A stretch of DNA of 64,000 bases from Selenomonas sputigena_A (GTDB lineage Bacteria; Bacillota; Negativicutes; Selenomonadales; Selenomonadaceae), in NCBI RefSeq assembly GCF_051603425.1, contig NZ_CP194411.1, positions 1,612,001-1,676,000 of the forward strand, in the 5' to 3' direction. The notes beneath the pieces are model-generated. The model had not been told where the DNA came from, made no database searches, and was given only the letters and a program-made list of their open reading frames with translations. Below, one piece after another: positions 17,501-25,304 of this stretch (positions are counted from its first letter, which is position 1; the number at the start of each line of letters is the position of its first letter). Made by a program: the position numbers and the translations under genes.

Positions 17501-18864
17501 AGCTGTTCGTGCGGAAGACCCTGGGCGAGAGACGCTACAGTGCGAGCGCCAAGGGGGATATTCCCTTGAAGAGCCTCACGGCTTCTTCGGAGGAATGGCT
17601 CGATGTGCCTGAGCAGCTCTCGCTGACGGTTTCCCTCGACCAGGCGGATCTTTCGCTTCTGCCGATCCTTTCGCCTTCTGTTGACTGGGCTCTCGGCCCG
17701 ACGCAAGGCGAGGTGCGGGTGACGGGAACCTTGGCCCATCCGTATTTTTCGGGTGAGATCAGCCTTTCGGAAGGGGCGCTGAAGTTCAAGCAGCTCGAGC
17801 GGCCCATCACTGAGATGAAAGCGCAGCTGCGCCTTTCCGGCAGCGAGATCAGCTTGACGGAATGCACGGGCAAGATGGGCGGCGGCTCTTACAGCGTGAC
17901 GGGTGCAGCGAGGTTCCAGAACGGCAGGTTCGAGGACTACGCGCTCGATATCAAGGCGGATGAGCTCGGCGTCGTGAGCAGCTTCTACAATGGGCCGCTG
18001 ACGGGTGAACTCCGCCTCTCGGAAGGCGTACTCCATGGCCGCAGCCTGCCTAAGCTCACGGGCGAGATCCATGTGCATCATACGACGCTCGCCATCCCAT
18101 CCCTGCCGGAAGAGGAAAGCGTTCTGCCCGAAGTCATACTCGACGTCGGCGTGACGCTGGGCGAGAAGGTGCGCTTCTACAGCCCTTCACTTTATGACAT
18201 GCGTCTGGCGGGCGGCTTCCATTACGGCGGTACGACGCGCTATGTCGCGCCTTCGGGGAGCGTCACGGTCGAGCGCGGCACAATCACCTACAACAGGACG
18301 CGCTTTACCGTGAAGGAAGGCGAAGCCTACTTCAATCAGGTCGGTTCCTTCCTGCCGAGTCTCAGCCTAGAGGCGGAAGCACGCTTTGGCAAAACGCGCA
18401 TTTTCCTGCATACAACAGGCCCCATCGGCAAGATGGAGACGCATCTTAGCTCGGAGCCGGCGATGAGCGAGACGGAGATCCTGCGTCTTCTGACATTCCG
18501 GACGACGGACGTGACCAATGAAAAGGCGCTTACGGCGCTCTTGAATTTCGGTTTGTCCATGACGATTCTCGGCGATATCGAGAACAATGTGCGCAATGCG
18601 CTGGGCTTGGATGAATTCCGGATTGACGGTGAGGAAGTGGATGAATTCCATAAGCGGGGCATCGATGATCACCGCATGGAGTACAATCTGCAAATAGGAA
18701 AGTACATCAACGACAGGGTCATGCTGCGCTACAAACAGGGCATCGGCAACAAGACACGCGAGTACGGCATTAGCTACGATTTCACCGATCGTGTGAGCGC
18801 CTATTACAATTACGATGAGGAGTCCCGGAATGTCTTCGGCCTTGAGGCGAGGATACGCTTCTAA
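14536..18864 (+). CDS. tamB: TamB-like inter-membrane translocation/lipid transport protein
   Basis: A 1442-aa AsmA-like protein with one N-terminal membrane anchor (about residues 7-28), a very long repetitive beta region (recurring GxLxNP-type strands such as FAGTLDNPDAELTA and GTLAHPYFSGEISLSEGALKF), and a C-terminal DUF490 domain (PSGSVTVERGTITYNRTRFTVKEGEAYF, LSSEPAMSETEILRLL). In diderms TamB spans the periplasm and contributes to lipid delivery or barrel assembly with a BamA-family partner. Here bamA lies 1.4 kb downstream in the same direction and no tamA is seen, consistent with BamA being the partner. Confidence 0.93.
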   Translation: MGKRRIAFAAGAVVLLFLFLSFAFSWYVSRTGAYIAGAGETVSRTLEESLGVPVTVGGVRIYSTHGLSLEDVRIFDKTGTQILYAGEAKVDFSLFSVFSSSPAAAISEVTLESPEIRLQEREDGSWNAADLMQKKSESGDFRGRILAKDGKASFSFMDRELRLTDIEAELDFDKNPVLGVTVSARNGEAVLSAEGEIADGRQEFEFKGEKLALMEYLAFLPKDKIPKDITPEAGLVDDLQLKVLRGDGDLSLSGEVRFSNGQAVVYGTRVEAMDGLLLFSGEEARLFLRAEAKGQKASVHGRIAWQDEQPSFNFVAESAAFNPSAIFAQSPYEGPVHFLASIYGTEDDYKIDGECDAAAGAVYGCGIQDAKAKVHYENGLLTARLTSKTLGGTVSSDVAFHTGDGSYEAHVEGRDFSGAELSAFMPAEGLALSGSYGADVVLQGRIQEEDSLLAYGTLAGDGASYKGVAANSLAASFFKQGERLHLDYLGMEFASGGSLGVEGDIDGASSLDLLFYGTAIPLETVRLFAPDIDAAGSLDLSGTVRGAMDNPLIQASFSASDGRLLQQPFTALYGSVSGNLESIGIEEFVLERNGKMTWLAEGTVGLVGERPINLRVDSVGARMEDIAAVFAPDQPITGNVDNTIRFTGTLDNPSAVGYIHFYRGSYDGYILSGMDGDYYLEGDTVRLQDFHIFSPLVDMDVNGTVTRGGALDLYAAAHDISLDRIGSKLPYPVSGNGTFDGHISGTLAAPRFDGVLDAKRLTLNGQEIEEVHGEVRLSDNVLRAEKFGFRQNDGTYTMRAMANLDTQALDGDVQVKNGDVRAILAVANLKSDIIEGRLDGEIRFAGTLDNPDAELTATVTDGKVSGYEIRDMKANLRLADHVVTIRELMGRQGNGLFAAEGRVPLEESGGKLDARFSATDIAAGMVTKSLGIAADVKGAINLEVQTGGTIKNPTANASVEIKNGGVGASTFDSLTGLFNLRNGVIHVDQLFVRKTLGERRYSASAKGDIPLKSLTASSEEWLDVPEQLSLTVSLDQADLSLLPILSPSVDWALGPTQGEVRVTGTLAHPYFSGEISLSEGALKFKQLERPITEMKAQLRLSGSEISLTECTGKMGGGSYSVTGAARFQNGRFEDYALDIKADELGVVSSFYNGPLTGELRLSEGVLHGRSLPKLTGEIHVHHTTLAIPSLPEEESVLPEVILDVGVTLGEKVRFYSPSLYDMRLAGGFHYGGTTRYVAPSGSVTVERGTITYNRTRFTVKEGEAYFNQVGSFLPSLSLEAEARFGKTRIFLHTTGPIGKMETHLSSEPAMSETEILRLLTFRTTDVTNEKALTALLNFGLSMTILGDIENNVRNALGLDEFRIDGEEVDEFHKRGIDDHRMEYNLQIGKYINDRVMLRYKQGIGNKTREYGISYDFTDRVSAYYNYDEESRNVFGLEARIRF

Positions 18865-18888
18865 TCATCGGCGGCAAGGGGGGAAAAC

Positions 18889-19515
18889 ATGAAAATCGGG
18901 CAATATTTGGCGGAGCTCCAGAAGGTGGAGCTTCTCGCCCCTGAAAAAGAACAGGCTCTTTGGCAAGCGTTCAAGGAAAGGGATGACCGGGCGGCGCGCC
19001 AATGCCTGATTGAATCCTATCAGCCGCTTGTGTTTAAGACGGCGCTTCCCTGGCGGGCAAGGGAAAACCTCATGGACATCCTGCAGGAAGGCACGGTCGG
19101 TCTGATCGAGGCGGCCGAAAGTTATGACTGGCAGCGCGGCGTTGCTTTCAGCCTATTTGCCGTGCACCGTATCCGCGGCAGGATGGTGGACTTCCTGAAG
19201 AAAGAGGGGAAAAGCGATATCGCTTGCATGGACAGCCCGCTGGAGGATGGCAGGGAGCCGTGGGAACTCTTGCCGGACATGGCCTTGCCCGTAGCGGAGC
19301 AAGCCGAGGCGGGGCTCTTGCGGGACGAGCTGCACAGGGCGCTTGAGCGTCTGCCGCAGAAGGAGCGGCTCGTCCTGGAAAGCGTTTATCTCAAGAGCGA
19401 GGAAGTGACGGCGGTAGCCGAATTCCTCCATGTGAGCGCCTCGCATATCTATCGTTTGCAAAAAAGCGGCATACGACGCGTGCGCGGCATGTTAGCACGC
19501 TTTATGCGGCATTGA
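18889..19515 (+). CDS. Sigma-70 family RNA polymerase sigma factor (regions 2 and 4)
   Basis: The 208-aa product has a region 2 core (about 35-105: LIESYQPLVFKTALPW, DILQEGTVGLIEAAESYDWQRGVAFSLFAVHRIRGRMVDFLKK) and a region 4 helix-turn-helix (about 150-200: LPQKERLVLESVYL, EVTAVAEFLHVSASHIYRLQKSGIRRVRGML). Region 1.1 and a full region 3 are missing, so it is an alternative sigma rather than RpoD. It is 24 nt after tamB and 13 nt before a membrane-anchored unknown protein that could control it. Its target promoters are unknown; the location inside an outer-membrane cluster suggests an envelope role. Confidence 0.85.
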   Translation: MKIGQYLAELQKVELLAPEKEQALWQAFKERDDRAARQCLIESYQPLVFKTALPWRARENLMDILQEGTVGLIEAAESYDWQRGVAFSLFAVHRIRGRMVDFLKKEGKSDIACMDSPLEDGREPWELLPDMALPVAEQAEAGLLRDELHRALERLPQKERLVLESVYLKSEEVTAVAEFLHVSASHIYRLQKSGIRRVRGMLARFMRH

Positions 19516-19528
19516 GGGTGGTGACAAA

Positions 19529-20170
19529 ATGGCGGACAGCCGGAAGAAGCTCTGCGGTCATATTCGTGCAGCCAGGGATTGGCTGGGACGGGCGGAGTCT
19601 TCCCTGGAAATGGAAAACGATATCAAGGGCGACTTGAACCTTATGCTTGCCGAGGCCGAACTGCAAAGAGCGCGGGAAACGGATCGGAAAAGCCGCCGGG
19701 TGAAAATTCTCGCTCCGGCCATGGCCCTGCTCCTCGCCCTTGGGGGTCTTGCCCTGTATAGCGGCGGAGAGGAACAGCTCTTTGTCGAGACAAAGCCGGC
19801 GCATGAAGCCGAGGCTCCTGCAGGGGGGCAGCTCGCCGTGCCGGACGCCTTGCCTGCCGCTGCATTGGCCGGGGAGCTGCCGGCTGAAGCCGCAGCCAAA
19901 GCCGACACATTGATTGTGCAGGAGCGCCGGGACGAGGGGCGGCATGGGGACGCGGCCTATGCAGGCCCCGGGGCTGCGCCTGTCCTGCAGGAAACCGCAG
20001 CGCTGCGGTCCTCCGAGGCGCCGCAGCTGGAGGAGGAAGAGCCGCCTCGCCCGGCGGAGCAAAGAACAACCATGGAGGTCTCGCCCCCGCGCGAGACGCC
20101 GCAGGCATCCGTCCCTGCGCCTGACAGACAGAAGCTCATGCTGTCGGCAGGACGGGCGCTGCGCGAGTAA
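19529..20170 (+). CDS. Single-pass membrane protein of unknown function next to the sigma gene
   Basis: Not recognised as a family. The 213-aa product has a charged N-terminal cytoplasmic region of about 50 residues (LEMENDIKGDLNLMLAEAELQRARETDRKSRR), one hydrophobic segment (about 54-72, ILAPAMALLLALGGLALYS) and a Pro/Ala/Glu-rich low-complexity periplasmic tail. The topology, soluble N-terminus in the cytoplasm behind one anchor, is that of many anti-sigma factors, and the gene is probably cotranscribed with the sigma gene. That role is inference; no anti-sigma motif such as HxxxCxxC is present. Confidence 0.7.
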   Translation: MADSRKKLCGHIRAARDWLGRAESSLEMENDIKGDLNLMLAEAELQRARETDRKSRRVKILAPAMALLLALGGLALYSGGEEQLFVETKPAHEAEAPAGGQLAVPDALPAAALAGELPAEAAAKADTLIVQERRDEGRHGDAAYAGPGAAPVLQETAALRSSEAPQLEEEEPPRPAEQRTTMEVSPPRETPQASVPAPDRQKLMLSAGRALRE

Positions 20171-20188
20171 ATCTCGCCTTATAATTGT

Positions 20189-20227
20189 ATGAAACCCATC
20201 TCCCGACTTGACTTCTCAGGGTTTCAT
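20189..20227 (+). repeat. Shortened palindrome-family copy in the bamA leader
   Basis: ATGAAACCC (20189-20197) pairs with GGGTTTCAT (20219-20227). The minus-strand reading contains GAGAAGTCAAGTCGGG, close to the AGAAGTCAAGCCG of the copies at 51112-51351, so it looks like a copy with an internal deletion. Confidence 0.65.
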
Positions 20228-20235
20228 AGTAGAAT
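20208..20235 (+). promoter_or_regulatory. Promoter for bamA, built on the palindrome
   Basis: TTGACT at 20208-20213, a 16-nt spacer, TAGAAT at 20230-20235. The same boxes and spacing occur in the palindrome copy before the wecA-like gene at 51326-51353. Confidence 0.7.
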
Positions 20236-20270
20236 AGAAAAAGGGAAAGAGACCATAGGAGGTTGTAAAC

Positions 20271-22217
20271 TTGGATATGAAAAGAACGAGAGCCCTCGCT
20301 GGCGCTATCGTGCTGGCCACGAGCTTCGCAGGCTTTTCCGGCAGCGCTGCCGCAGAGGACGCTGCTTTGGCTGCAGCGGAAAGCGCAAGAGAGCAGCATA
20401 ATGCCGCACAGGATGCGGAAGAGATTCAGCGCGTACAGAACGATGCCGCCGACCAGACGGCCTCTGTTGCTGCTGCGGCTGTGGAAAAAAAGGCGGAAGA
20501 AAACACCAGGGATGCACGCGTCCAGGAATGGGAGAAGACCCGCCCGGATGACAAGAAGCTTGATGAGGATACCAAGATCGCTGAGGGCAAGACGATCGTC
20601 GATATCGTCATCACGGGCGCAGGCTCCGATACGATGGCGACAGCGCGCGAAGCTGTCACGCAGCGCGCCGGCGATGTCTACGATGCGAAGAAAGCGGCGG
20701 ATGACCGCTCTGCCATCTATGACACGGGATATTTCTACGATCTCTATCCGTCATGGGAGTATGTTCCCGAGGGTGTCGTGCTCACCTACCATGTGTTGGA
20801 AAACCCCGTGCTCCGTTCCATAAAGATCGAGGGAAATACGGTCGAGAAGACGGAAGAACTGGAAAAGCTCATCACGGTCAAGACCGGAAGGGTGCTGAAC
20901 GGCCGTGAGCTCCAGAAGAATGTTTCCGCACTGCAGGAAAAGTACAGGGCCGATGGATATATCCTCGCGAAAATCGAGGATATGAACATCGATACGAACG
21001 GCGACCTCAAACTCAAGATCAATGAGGGCAAGCTTGCGGGATACGCTGTCAAGGGAAATACGAAGACGAAGGACTATGTCATCACGCGAGAGATGCGCCA
21101 GAAGCTCGGCGAGCCGTTCGATGTCAAGCTGGCGCGCCGCAGCATGCAGCGCGTATACAATCTCGGCTTCTTCCAGGATGTCAACATGAAATTGAATCCG
21201 CAGGAGGACGGTTCCGTCATTCTCGAGACCGATGTCGTCGAGAAGCGCACGGGCAACTTCGGCATCGGTGCCGGTTACAGTTCGTCGGACGGCTTTATCG
21301 GCATGATTAACGTCGGGGATTCGAACTTCCTCGGCATGGGCGACGCCATCAATGTGCTCTATGAGATGAGCGGCAAGGATACCGATGCCCGCGGTTTCAG
21401 CTTCTCCTATACGCGCCCTTGGCTCGACAAGAAGGAAACATCGGGCACGATCCGCGTTTATAACCGTACGAGCCAGTACGACGATTACAATACGGACGGC
21501 AACCTGATTGAAAAGTATATGCGCAAGTATTCCGGCGGGGAGCTCACTCTTGGCCGTCCGGCCAGCGAGTACTCCACGAACTACATCACGCTCAGGAACC
21601 GCAAGGACGAGTATGAGCGGCATAAGGGAAGCGGCCTCATTGCCGACCGCAGCACGCCGGCCTATGAAGCATGGCGCAAAGCGAATTTCGGTACGACGCG
21701 CAGCATCACGCTTTCGCATGTCACGGATACGCGCGACAATATCTACAATCCGACTTCGGGAGCCGTTGTGAACCTCGTGACGGAGTTTGCCGGCTTCGGC
21801 GGTGACTTCAAATATCAGAAGTATACGCTCGAGGACAAGAACTTCTTCAAGGTCGGCCGTGCGCATACCGTCGCTTTCCGTGGGCAGTACGGTTATGGCC
21901 ATGGCAACATCCCCGAGTCGAACCAGTACAAGGTCGGCGGACAGGACTCCCTGCGCGGCTACCGTGACGATCAGTTCCGCGGCGACCACATGTTCCTCAC
22001 GACTTTGGAATACCGTTTCCCGCTCGTGAAAAAGATGCAGGGAGCAGTCTTTACGGATTGGGGTGCGGCATGGGCTTCGGGCTTCTGGCCGGAAAACATC
22101 AAGGGAAGCGTCGGCCTTGGGCTGCAGTTTGATACGCCGGTCGGACCTCTGCGCCTCGACTATGGCCGCGGCAAGGACGGCGGCCGTGTCCACTTCAGTG
22201 TCGGCGGCTCGTTCTGA
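20271..22217 (+). CDS. bamA: Outer-membrane beta-barrel assembly protein BamA (three POTRA domains)
   Basis: The central insertase of outer-membrane proteins. AGGAGG at 20257-20262 is 8 nt before TTG 20271 and 14 nt before ATG 20277, so TTG is the better start (648 aa; 646 from ATG). After a signal peptide (to about residue 28) comes an Ala/Glu-rich helical segment (30-105) not found in E. coli BamA. Three POTRA domains follow (about 107-330; E. coli has five), recognised by VDIVITGAG, YDTGYFYDLYP, LRSIKIEGNTVEKTEEL and VKGNTKTKDYVITREM. The barrel has GGQDSLRGYRDDQF (lid-lock RGY motif), DWGAAW, PVGPLRLDYG and terminal phenylalanine. The upstream promoter overlaps a dispersed palindrome. Confidence 0.95.
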   Translation: MDMKRTRALAGAIVLATSFAGFSGSAAAEDAALAAAESAREQHNAAQDAEEIQRVQNDAADQTASVAAAAVEKKAEENTRDARVQEWEKTRPDDKKLDEDTKIAEGKTIVDIVITGAGSDTMATAREAVTQRAGDVYDAKKAADDRSAIYDTGYFYDLYPSWEYVPEGVVLTYHVLENPVLRSIKIEGNTVEKTEELEKLITVKTGRVLNGRELQKNVSALQEKYRADGYILAKIEDMNIDTNGDLKLKINEGKLAGYAVKGNTKTKDYVITREMRQKLGEPFDVKLARRSMQRVYNLGFFQDVNMKLNPQEDGSVILETDVVEKRTGNFGIGAGYSSSDGFIGMINVGDSNFLGMGDAINVLYEMSGKDTDARGFSFSYTRPWLDKKETSGTIRVYNRTSQYDDYNTDGNLIEKYMRKYSGGELTLGRPASEYSTNYITLRNRKDEYERHKGSGLIADRSTPAYEAWRKANFGTTRSITLSHVTDTRDNIYNPTSGAVVNLVTEFAGFGGDFKYQKYTLEDKNFFKVGRAHTVAFRGQYGYGHGNIPESNQYKVGGQDSLRGYRDDQFRGDHMFLTTLEYRFPLVKKMQGAVFTDWGAAWASGFWPENIKGSVGLGLQFDTPVGPLRLDYGRGKDGGRVHFSVGGSF

Positions 22218-23515
22218 TGAATCTCAGGGGCTTTCCGTCCCAAGGGTTCGTGGCTGTTTTGGCCTTTGTTTTTGCATGGGGAACAGCGTTTCCCGCAGCG
22301 GCTGCAGGGACGATTGACGAGGTTGCGGCTGAAGTCGTGGCCGATCGCGGCGCGATGCCGCCGCTCGTCAAGGCGCGCATGGAAAAAAGCGTCGCGGCCA
22401 TCGCGGCGCAGCTTGTTGCAGGCCAGCCGCTCGCCTCTTACGAGACAAGGCGGCTGGAGGATGAGAGAACCATCGGAGAGGTGTTCGACAAAGTGCTTGT
22501 CGGCTACTCCGTTGAAAGCGTCAGAATAGAGCCGGGAAGCGATACGCGCGTCTATGTCTATCTCGTACCGTGGACGGATCGCGTGGAGGAAGTCGAGGTC
22601 GAGCTTCAGGTGGAAGGGCTCAAGCCCGAGGTCGAAGCCATGGTGCGCCGCGATGTCGCCGATATCGACAGCGTGTTCCGGCAGAGCCTTTCGGGGCTTC
22701 CGCTGGCAGCGACGGACTGGACGAACGGCGTCCTGAAGCAGGCTGTCAATGCCTATCTGGACGCTCATTTGCCCGAGTTTCGCGCCGATTTCGATATCCA
22801 TACGGAAGAGAAAACACGGGTTTCCCTGACGCTGTATCCCAAGATGCCTGTTGTACGCACCATCGATCTGGCGATGCGTTCCGATACGATTCCGAACTTC
22901 AGTCTGCTTGAAAAACGCGCCCGGATGCAGGAAGCGGCCGACGTGATGCTCGGCGTTCCCGTTGCCTTTGCTGCGCGCCATGAGGCGGAGTTCGCCAAAA
23001 GCATGGAGGAGGCGCTGGACAGTTCCTCCGAGTTTCGCGCACTAGAGCTCAAGACGCGCGTGACGCTCACCGTGGGGGAGAACGCATCGGTCATAAGCCG
23101 CAGCGATACGGAGAAATACCGTCTGCGTCTCGAGGGGTGGAGCGATATCGGCAGCAATCATGGCGACAGGGATCTGCGGTTTCGCGCTCATGCGGGATGG
23201 ATGCTCTCCCGTGAGGACGAGATTTTTCTGCAGGCCGATTTTTTTCCGCAGGATCTTGCTTGGGGCTGGGCGCTCGGCTATGAACGGGGGCTTTTGCCGC
23301 AGCTCTTTGCGCAGGCGCGCTATGACATGCGCGATAAGCGCTGGATCCTGGCCGTTCGCGGCGAAGTCGCGCCGCGCTGGGGGCTTCGCTATGAATACGA
23401 CCTTGAAAAGCGGGGCGGCGAGGCGGGACTCAGCTATCGCCTGCATGACTTCCTGCGCCTTGAATTCGTGCGGGATACGGACGAAGGCTGGCTGCGGCTG
23501 ATTGGCGATTTTTAA
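22217..23515 (+). CDS. Unnamed outer-membrane protein with C-terminal beta-barrel-like region
   Basis: Not assigned to a named family. The 432-aa product starts at an ATG overlapping the bamA stop by one base. It has a signal peptide (to about residue 29), a mixed alpha/beta domain (about 30-290) with a POTRA-like feel (VGYSVESVRIEPGSDTRVYVYLVPW), and about 140 C-terminal residues of alternating strands (RLRLEGWSDIGSN, LFAQARYDMRDKRWILAVRGEV) ending WLRLIGDF with a terminal phenylalanine, the usual barrel assembly signal. Tight coupling to bamA suggests a role in outer-membrane biogenesis. Confidence 0.75.
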   Translation: MNLRGFPSQGFVAVLAFVFAWGTAFPAAAAGTIDEVAAEVVADRGAMPPLVKARMEKSVAAIAAQLVAGQPLASYETRRLEDERTIGEVFDKVLVGYSVESVRIEPGSDTRVYVYLVPWTDRVEEVEVELQVEGLKPEVEAMVRRDVADIDSVFRQSLSGLPLAATDWTNGVLKQAVNAYLDAHLPEFRADFDIHTEEKTRVSLTLYPKMPVVRTIDLAMRSDTIPNFSLLEKRARMQEAADVMLGVPVAFAARHEAEFAKSMEEALDSSSEFRALELKTRVTLTVGENASVISRSDTEKYRLRLEGWSDIGSNHGDRDLRFRAHAGWMLSREDEIFLQADFFPQDLAWGWALGYERGLLPQLFAQARYDMRDKRWILAVRGEVAPRWGLRYEYDLEKRGGEAGLSYRLHDFLRLEFVRDTDEGWLRLIGDF

Positions 23516-23547
23516 TAAGCAAAACATACTTTCCCGCCCAGGCGGGC

Positions 23548-23576
23548 TTGAATACACGAAAATAGTCTGCTATAAT
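23548..23576 (+). promoter_or_regulatory. Sigma-70 promoter for the Skp/OmpH cluster
   Basis: TTGAAT at 23548-23553, a 17-nt spacer, TATAAT at 23571-23576. A small CCCGC/GCGGG hairpin lies just upstream and may end transcription from bamA. Confidence 0.8.
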
Positions 23577-23647
23577 ACACTACATCAGCTATTTCCTGCC
23601 GGAGTGCGGTGCACACAAGGCTGGACAGACAAAAGGAGAAAAGAAAT

Positions 23648-24109
23648 ATGATCAAACTTCAACAGAGAAACGTCAAGATTTTCTGCGTGGCGCTTGCCCT
23701 CGTCTTTATCGGCTCCGTTGTGGCCTTGGGACTCTCGCAGCTTGGTGCCGGCTCGGCTTCGGCGGCCTCGTCGTCTGTCGGTGTTGTTGACTACCGCAGG
23801 GTCATGGTGAGCCATCCGGATTTTGCTGCAGCGAACAGCGAGATGCAGAAAGCGGGCCAGGAGGCGCAGATGCGCTTCGAGGCCAACAGCGCCAACAAGA
23901 GCGATGAGGAGAAGGCGAAGCTCATGCAGGAGGCTCAGATGGAGCTTCAGAAGAAAGAGCAGACGCTTCTCACGGGCATCCAGGGGAAGGTCGACGAGGC
24001 TGTCAAGCAGACGGCTGAGGCCAAGGGCCTGTCGGTCGTTCTTGCGAAGGAAGCCGTTGTCTATGGTGGCCAGGACATCACCGACGATGTCATCAAGAAA
24101 CTCAAATAA
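23648..24109 (+). CDS. Skp/OmpH-family periplasmic chaperone, paralogue 1
   Basis: ATG 23648 behind AAAGGAGAAAAG gives 153 aa with an N-terminal hydrophobic export segment (IFCVALALVFIGSVVALGLSQL). The rest follows the Skp/OmpH plan: a short strand (SSVGVVDYRRVMVSHPDF), a long helical hairpin (MQKAGQEAQMRFEAN to GKVDEAVKQTAEAKG), then the returning strand LSVVLAKEAVVYGGQDITDD. Skp trimers hold unfolded outer-membrane proteins for BamA. The signal could also be retained as an anchor, since no clear Ala-X-Ala cleavage site precedes SSVGVVD except around SASAAS. Two further paralogues follow. Confidence 0.88.
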   Translation: MIKLQQRNVKIFCVALALVFIGSVVALGLSQLGAGSASAASSSVGVVDYRRVMVSHPDFAAANSEMQKAGQEAQMRFEANSANKSDEEKAKLMQEAQMELQKKEQTLLTGIQGKVDEAVKQTAEAKGLSVVLAKEAVVYGGQDITDDVIKKLK

Positions 24110-24204
24110 AGCAAATGAGCGCTGTTTCGGCGCAGCGAGTACCGGGCGGGCTTCCTGCCCGGTACTTTTAAGTGTAGGGTGTTGTCTGCGGGGAGGTGGG
24201 CGAA

Positions 24205-25239
24205 ATGTTGCTGGAAAAAAAGCAGCAAGATAAAGAGGAGCCTTCGACAAGGAACAGGAAAGCCTTGATCGGAGGATTGGCTCTGGCGCTCCTGCTCCTT
24301 GCCAGCGGTCTCATTCTTTTCTTTCGTACCGCTTCGCCGCCTCCGCCGCCTGCGGTGGTCGAACAGGAGACGGCGATCGGCATTGTCGACCTGGAGCGTG
24401 TCTCAAAGGAACATGAGGCATACGGCCAGCTGACAGAGCTTTTGGCGCAGAGGGAGACGCTGGTTCTGGAAATCGGGCGTTTCAGTGCGCTGACCGCTGC
24501 CATCAACCCTCCGGATCTGAAGGAGGCTCCTTTCCAGATGGCTGCGGTGCAAAAGGACCTGCAAAAAAAACGTGCGCTTGAGCAGGAGCTGGCACGCGAA
24601 CGACGCAGGGCTCTTGCCGCATGGGAAGAGGAGACGAATCCCGAGTTCCTGGCGCGCAAGAAAGCTGTGGAGGACGAGTACCAGAACCGCCTTGTGAATA
24701 TTGAAATGAAGCTCGATAACCGAAAGGCGATGGGGCTTTCCGACAATGAGACTGCGGCGCTTGCCGACGAGCTTGGGCGCCTGCGCCGCGAGCGCGGCGA
24801 AAAGCTGGAAGCGCTCTTTGCCGCGAGAGAAGCGGAGATTCGCGCGAAGATCGCTGCCCTTGCGGCGCAGGATAAGACGCGTATACCGCAGACGAATACG
24901 GCCGAGGAGGCCGCGCGTCAGCGAGCGGAGGCCGAGCGGCGCAACAGCGAAGCTCTGGCGGCGAGACTCCAAAGCTTGGAGATGAAAGAGATCCTGCGGC
25001 GCAAAAAGGATGCACTAGAGGCGAAGGATGAAGAAATCCGCATTATCCGCGAGCATATCCGCAAGGATATCGAGGCCAAGGCGGCAAAGCTGGCGCTCGT
25101 GCATCGTGTGGCGATGATCCTTGTGAAGGAGACGGTTGGGCAGGAGGAGGCGTCTTTGGCTCCGGCAATGTCATTTCCCGTCATAGCGCCCGGATCCGTC
25201 GATTTGACAGATGAGCTCATCGCCGAGCTCAAGAAGTGA
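24205..25239 (+). CDS. Membrane-anchored Skp/OmpH-like coiled-coil protein, paralogue 2
   Basis: ATG 24205 is 8 nt after GGGGAGG; GTG 24196 overlaps that site and is less likely. The 344-aa protein has a cytoplasmic N-terminus, one membrane segment (about 22-40, GGLALALLLLASGLILFF), a proline run, then TAIGIVDLERVSKEHEAY, which aligns with the first strand of the Skp-like neighbours. A long charged coiled coil (about 95-285) follows, and the end VDLTDELIAELKK echoes the DITDDVIKKLK ending of paralogue 1. It is about twice normal Skp length and may reach further into the periplasm. Confidence 0.75.
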   Translation: MLLEKKQQDKEEPSTRNRKALIGGLALALLLLASGLILFFRTASPPPPPAVVEQETAIGIVDLERVSKEHEAYGQLTELLAQRETLVLEIGRFSALTAAINPPDLKEAPFQMAAVQKDLQKKRALEQELARERRRALAAWEEETNPEFLARKKAVEDEYQNRLVNIEMKLDNRKAMGLSDNETAALADELGRLRRERGEKLEALFAAREAEIRAKIAALAAQDKTRIPQTNTAEEAARQRAEAERRNSEALAARLQSLEMKEILRRKKDALEAKDEEIRIIREHIRKDIEAKAAKLALVHRVAMILVKETVGQEEASLAPAMSFPVIAPGSVDLTDELIAELKK

Positions 25240-25304
25240 GAAGAATGCAGGAAGGAACGCACGGCGTCTTCCGTGCGTCTGTATATGGAAAGAAGTGGAC
25301 AAGC

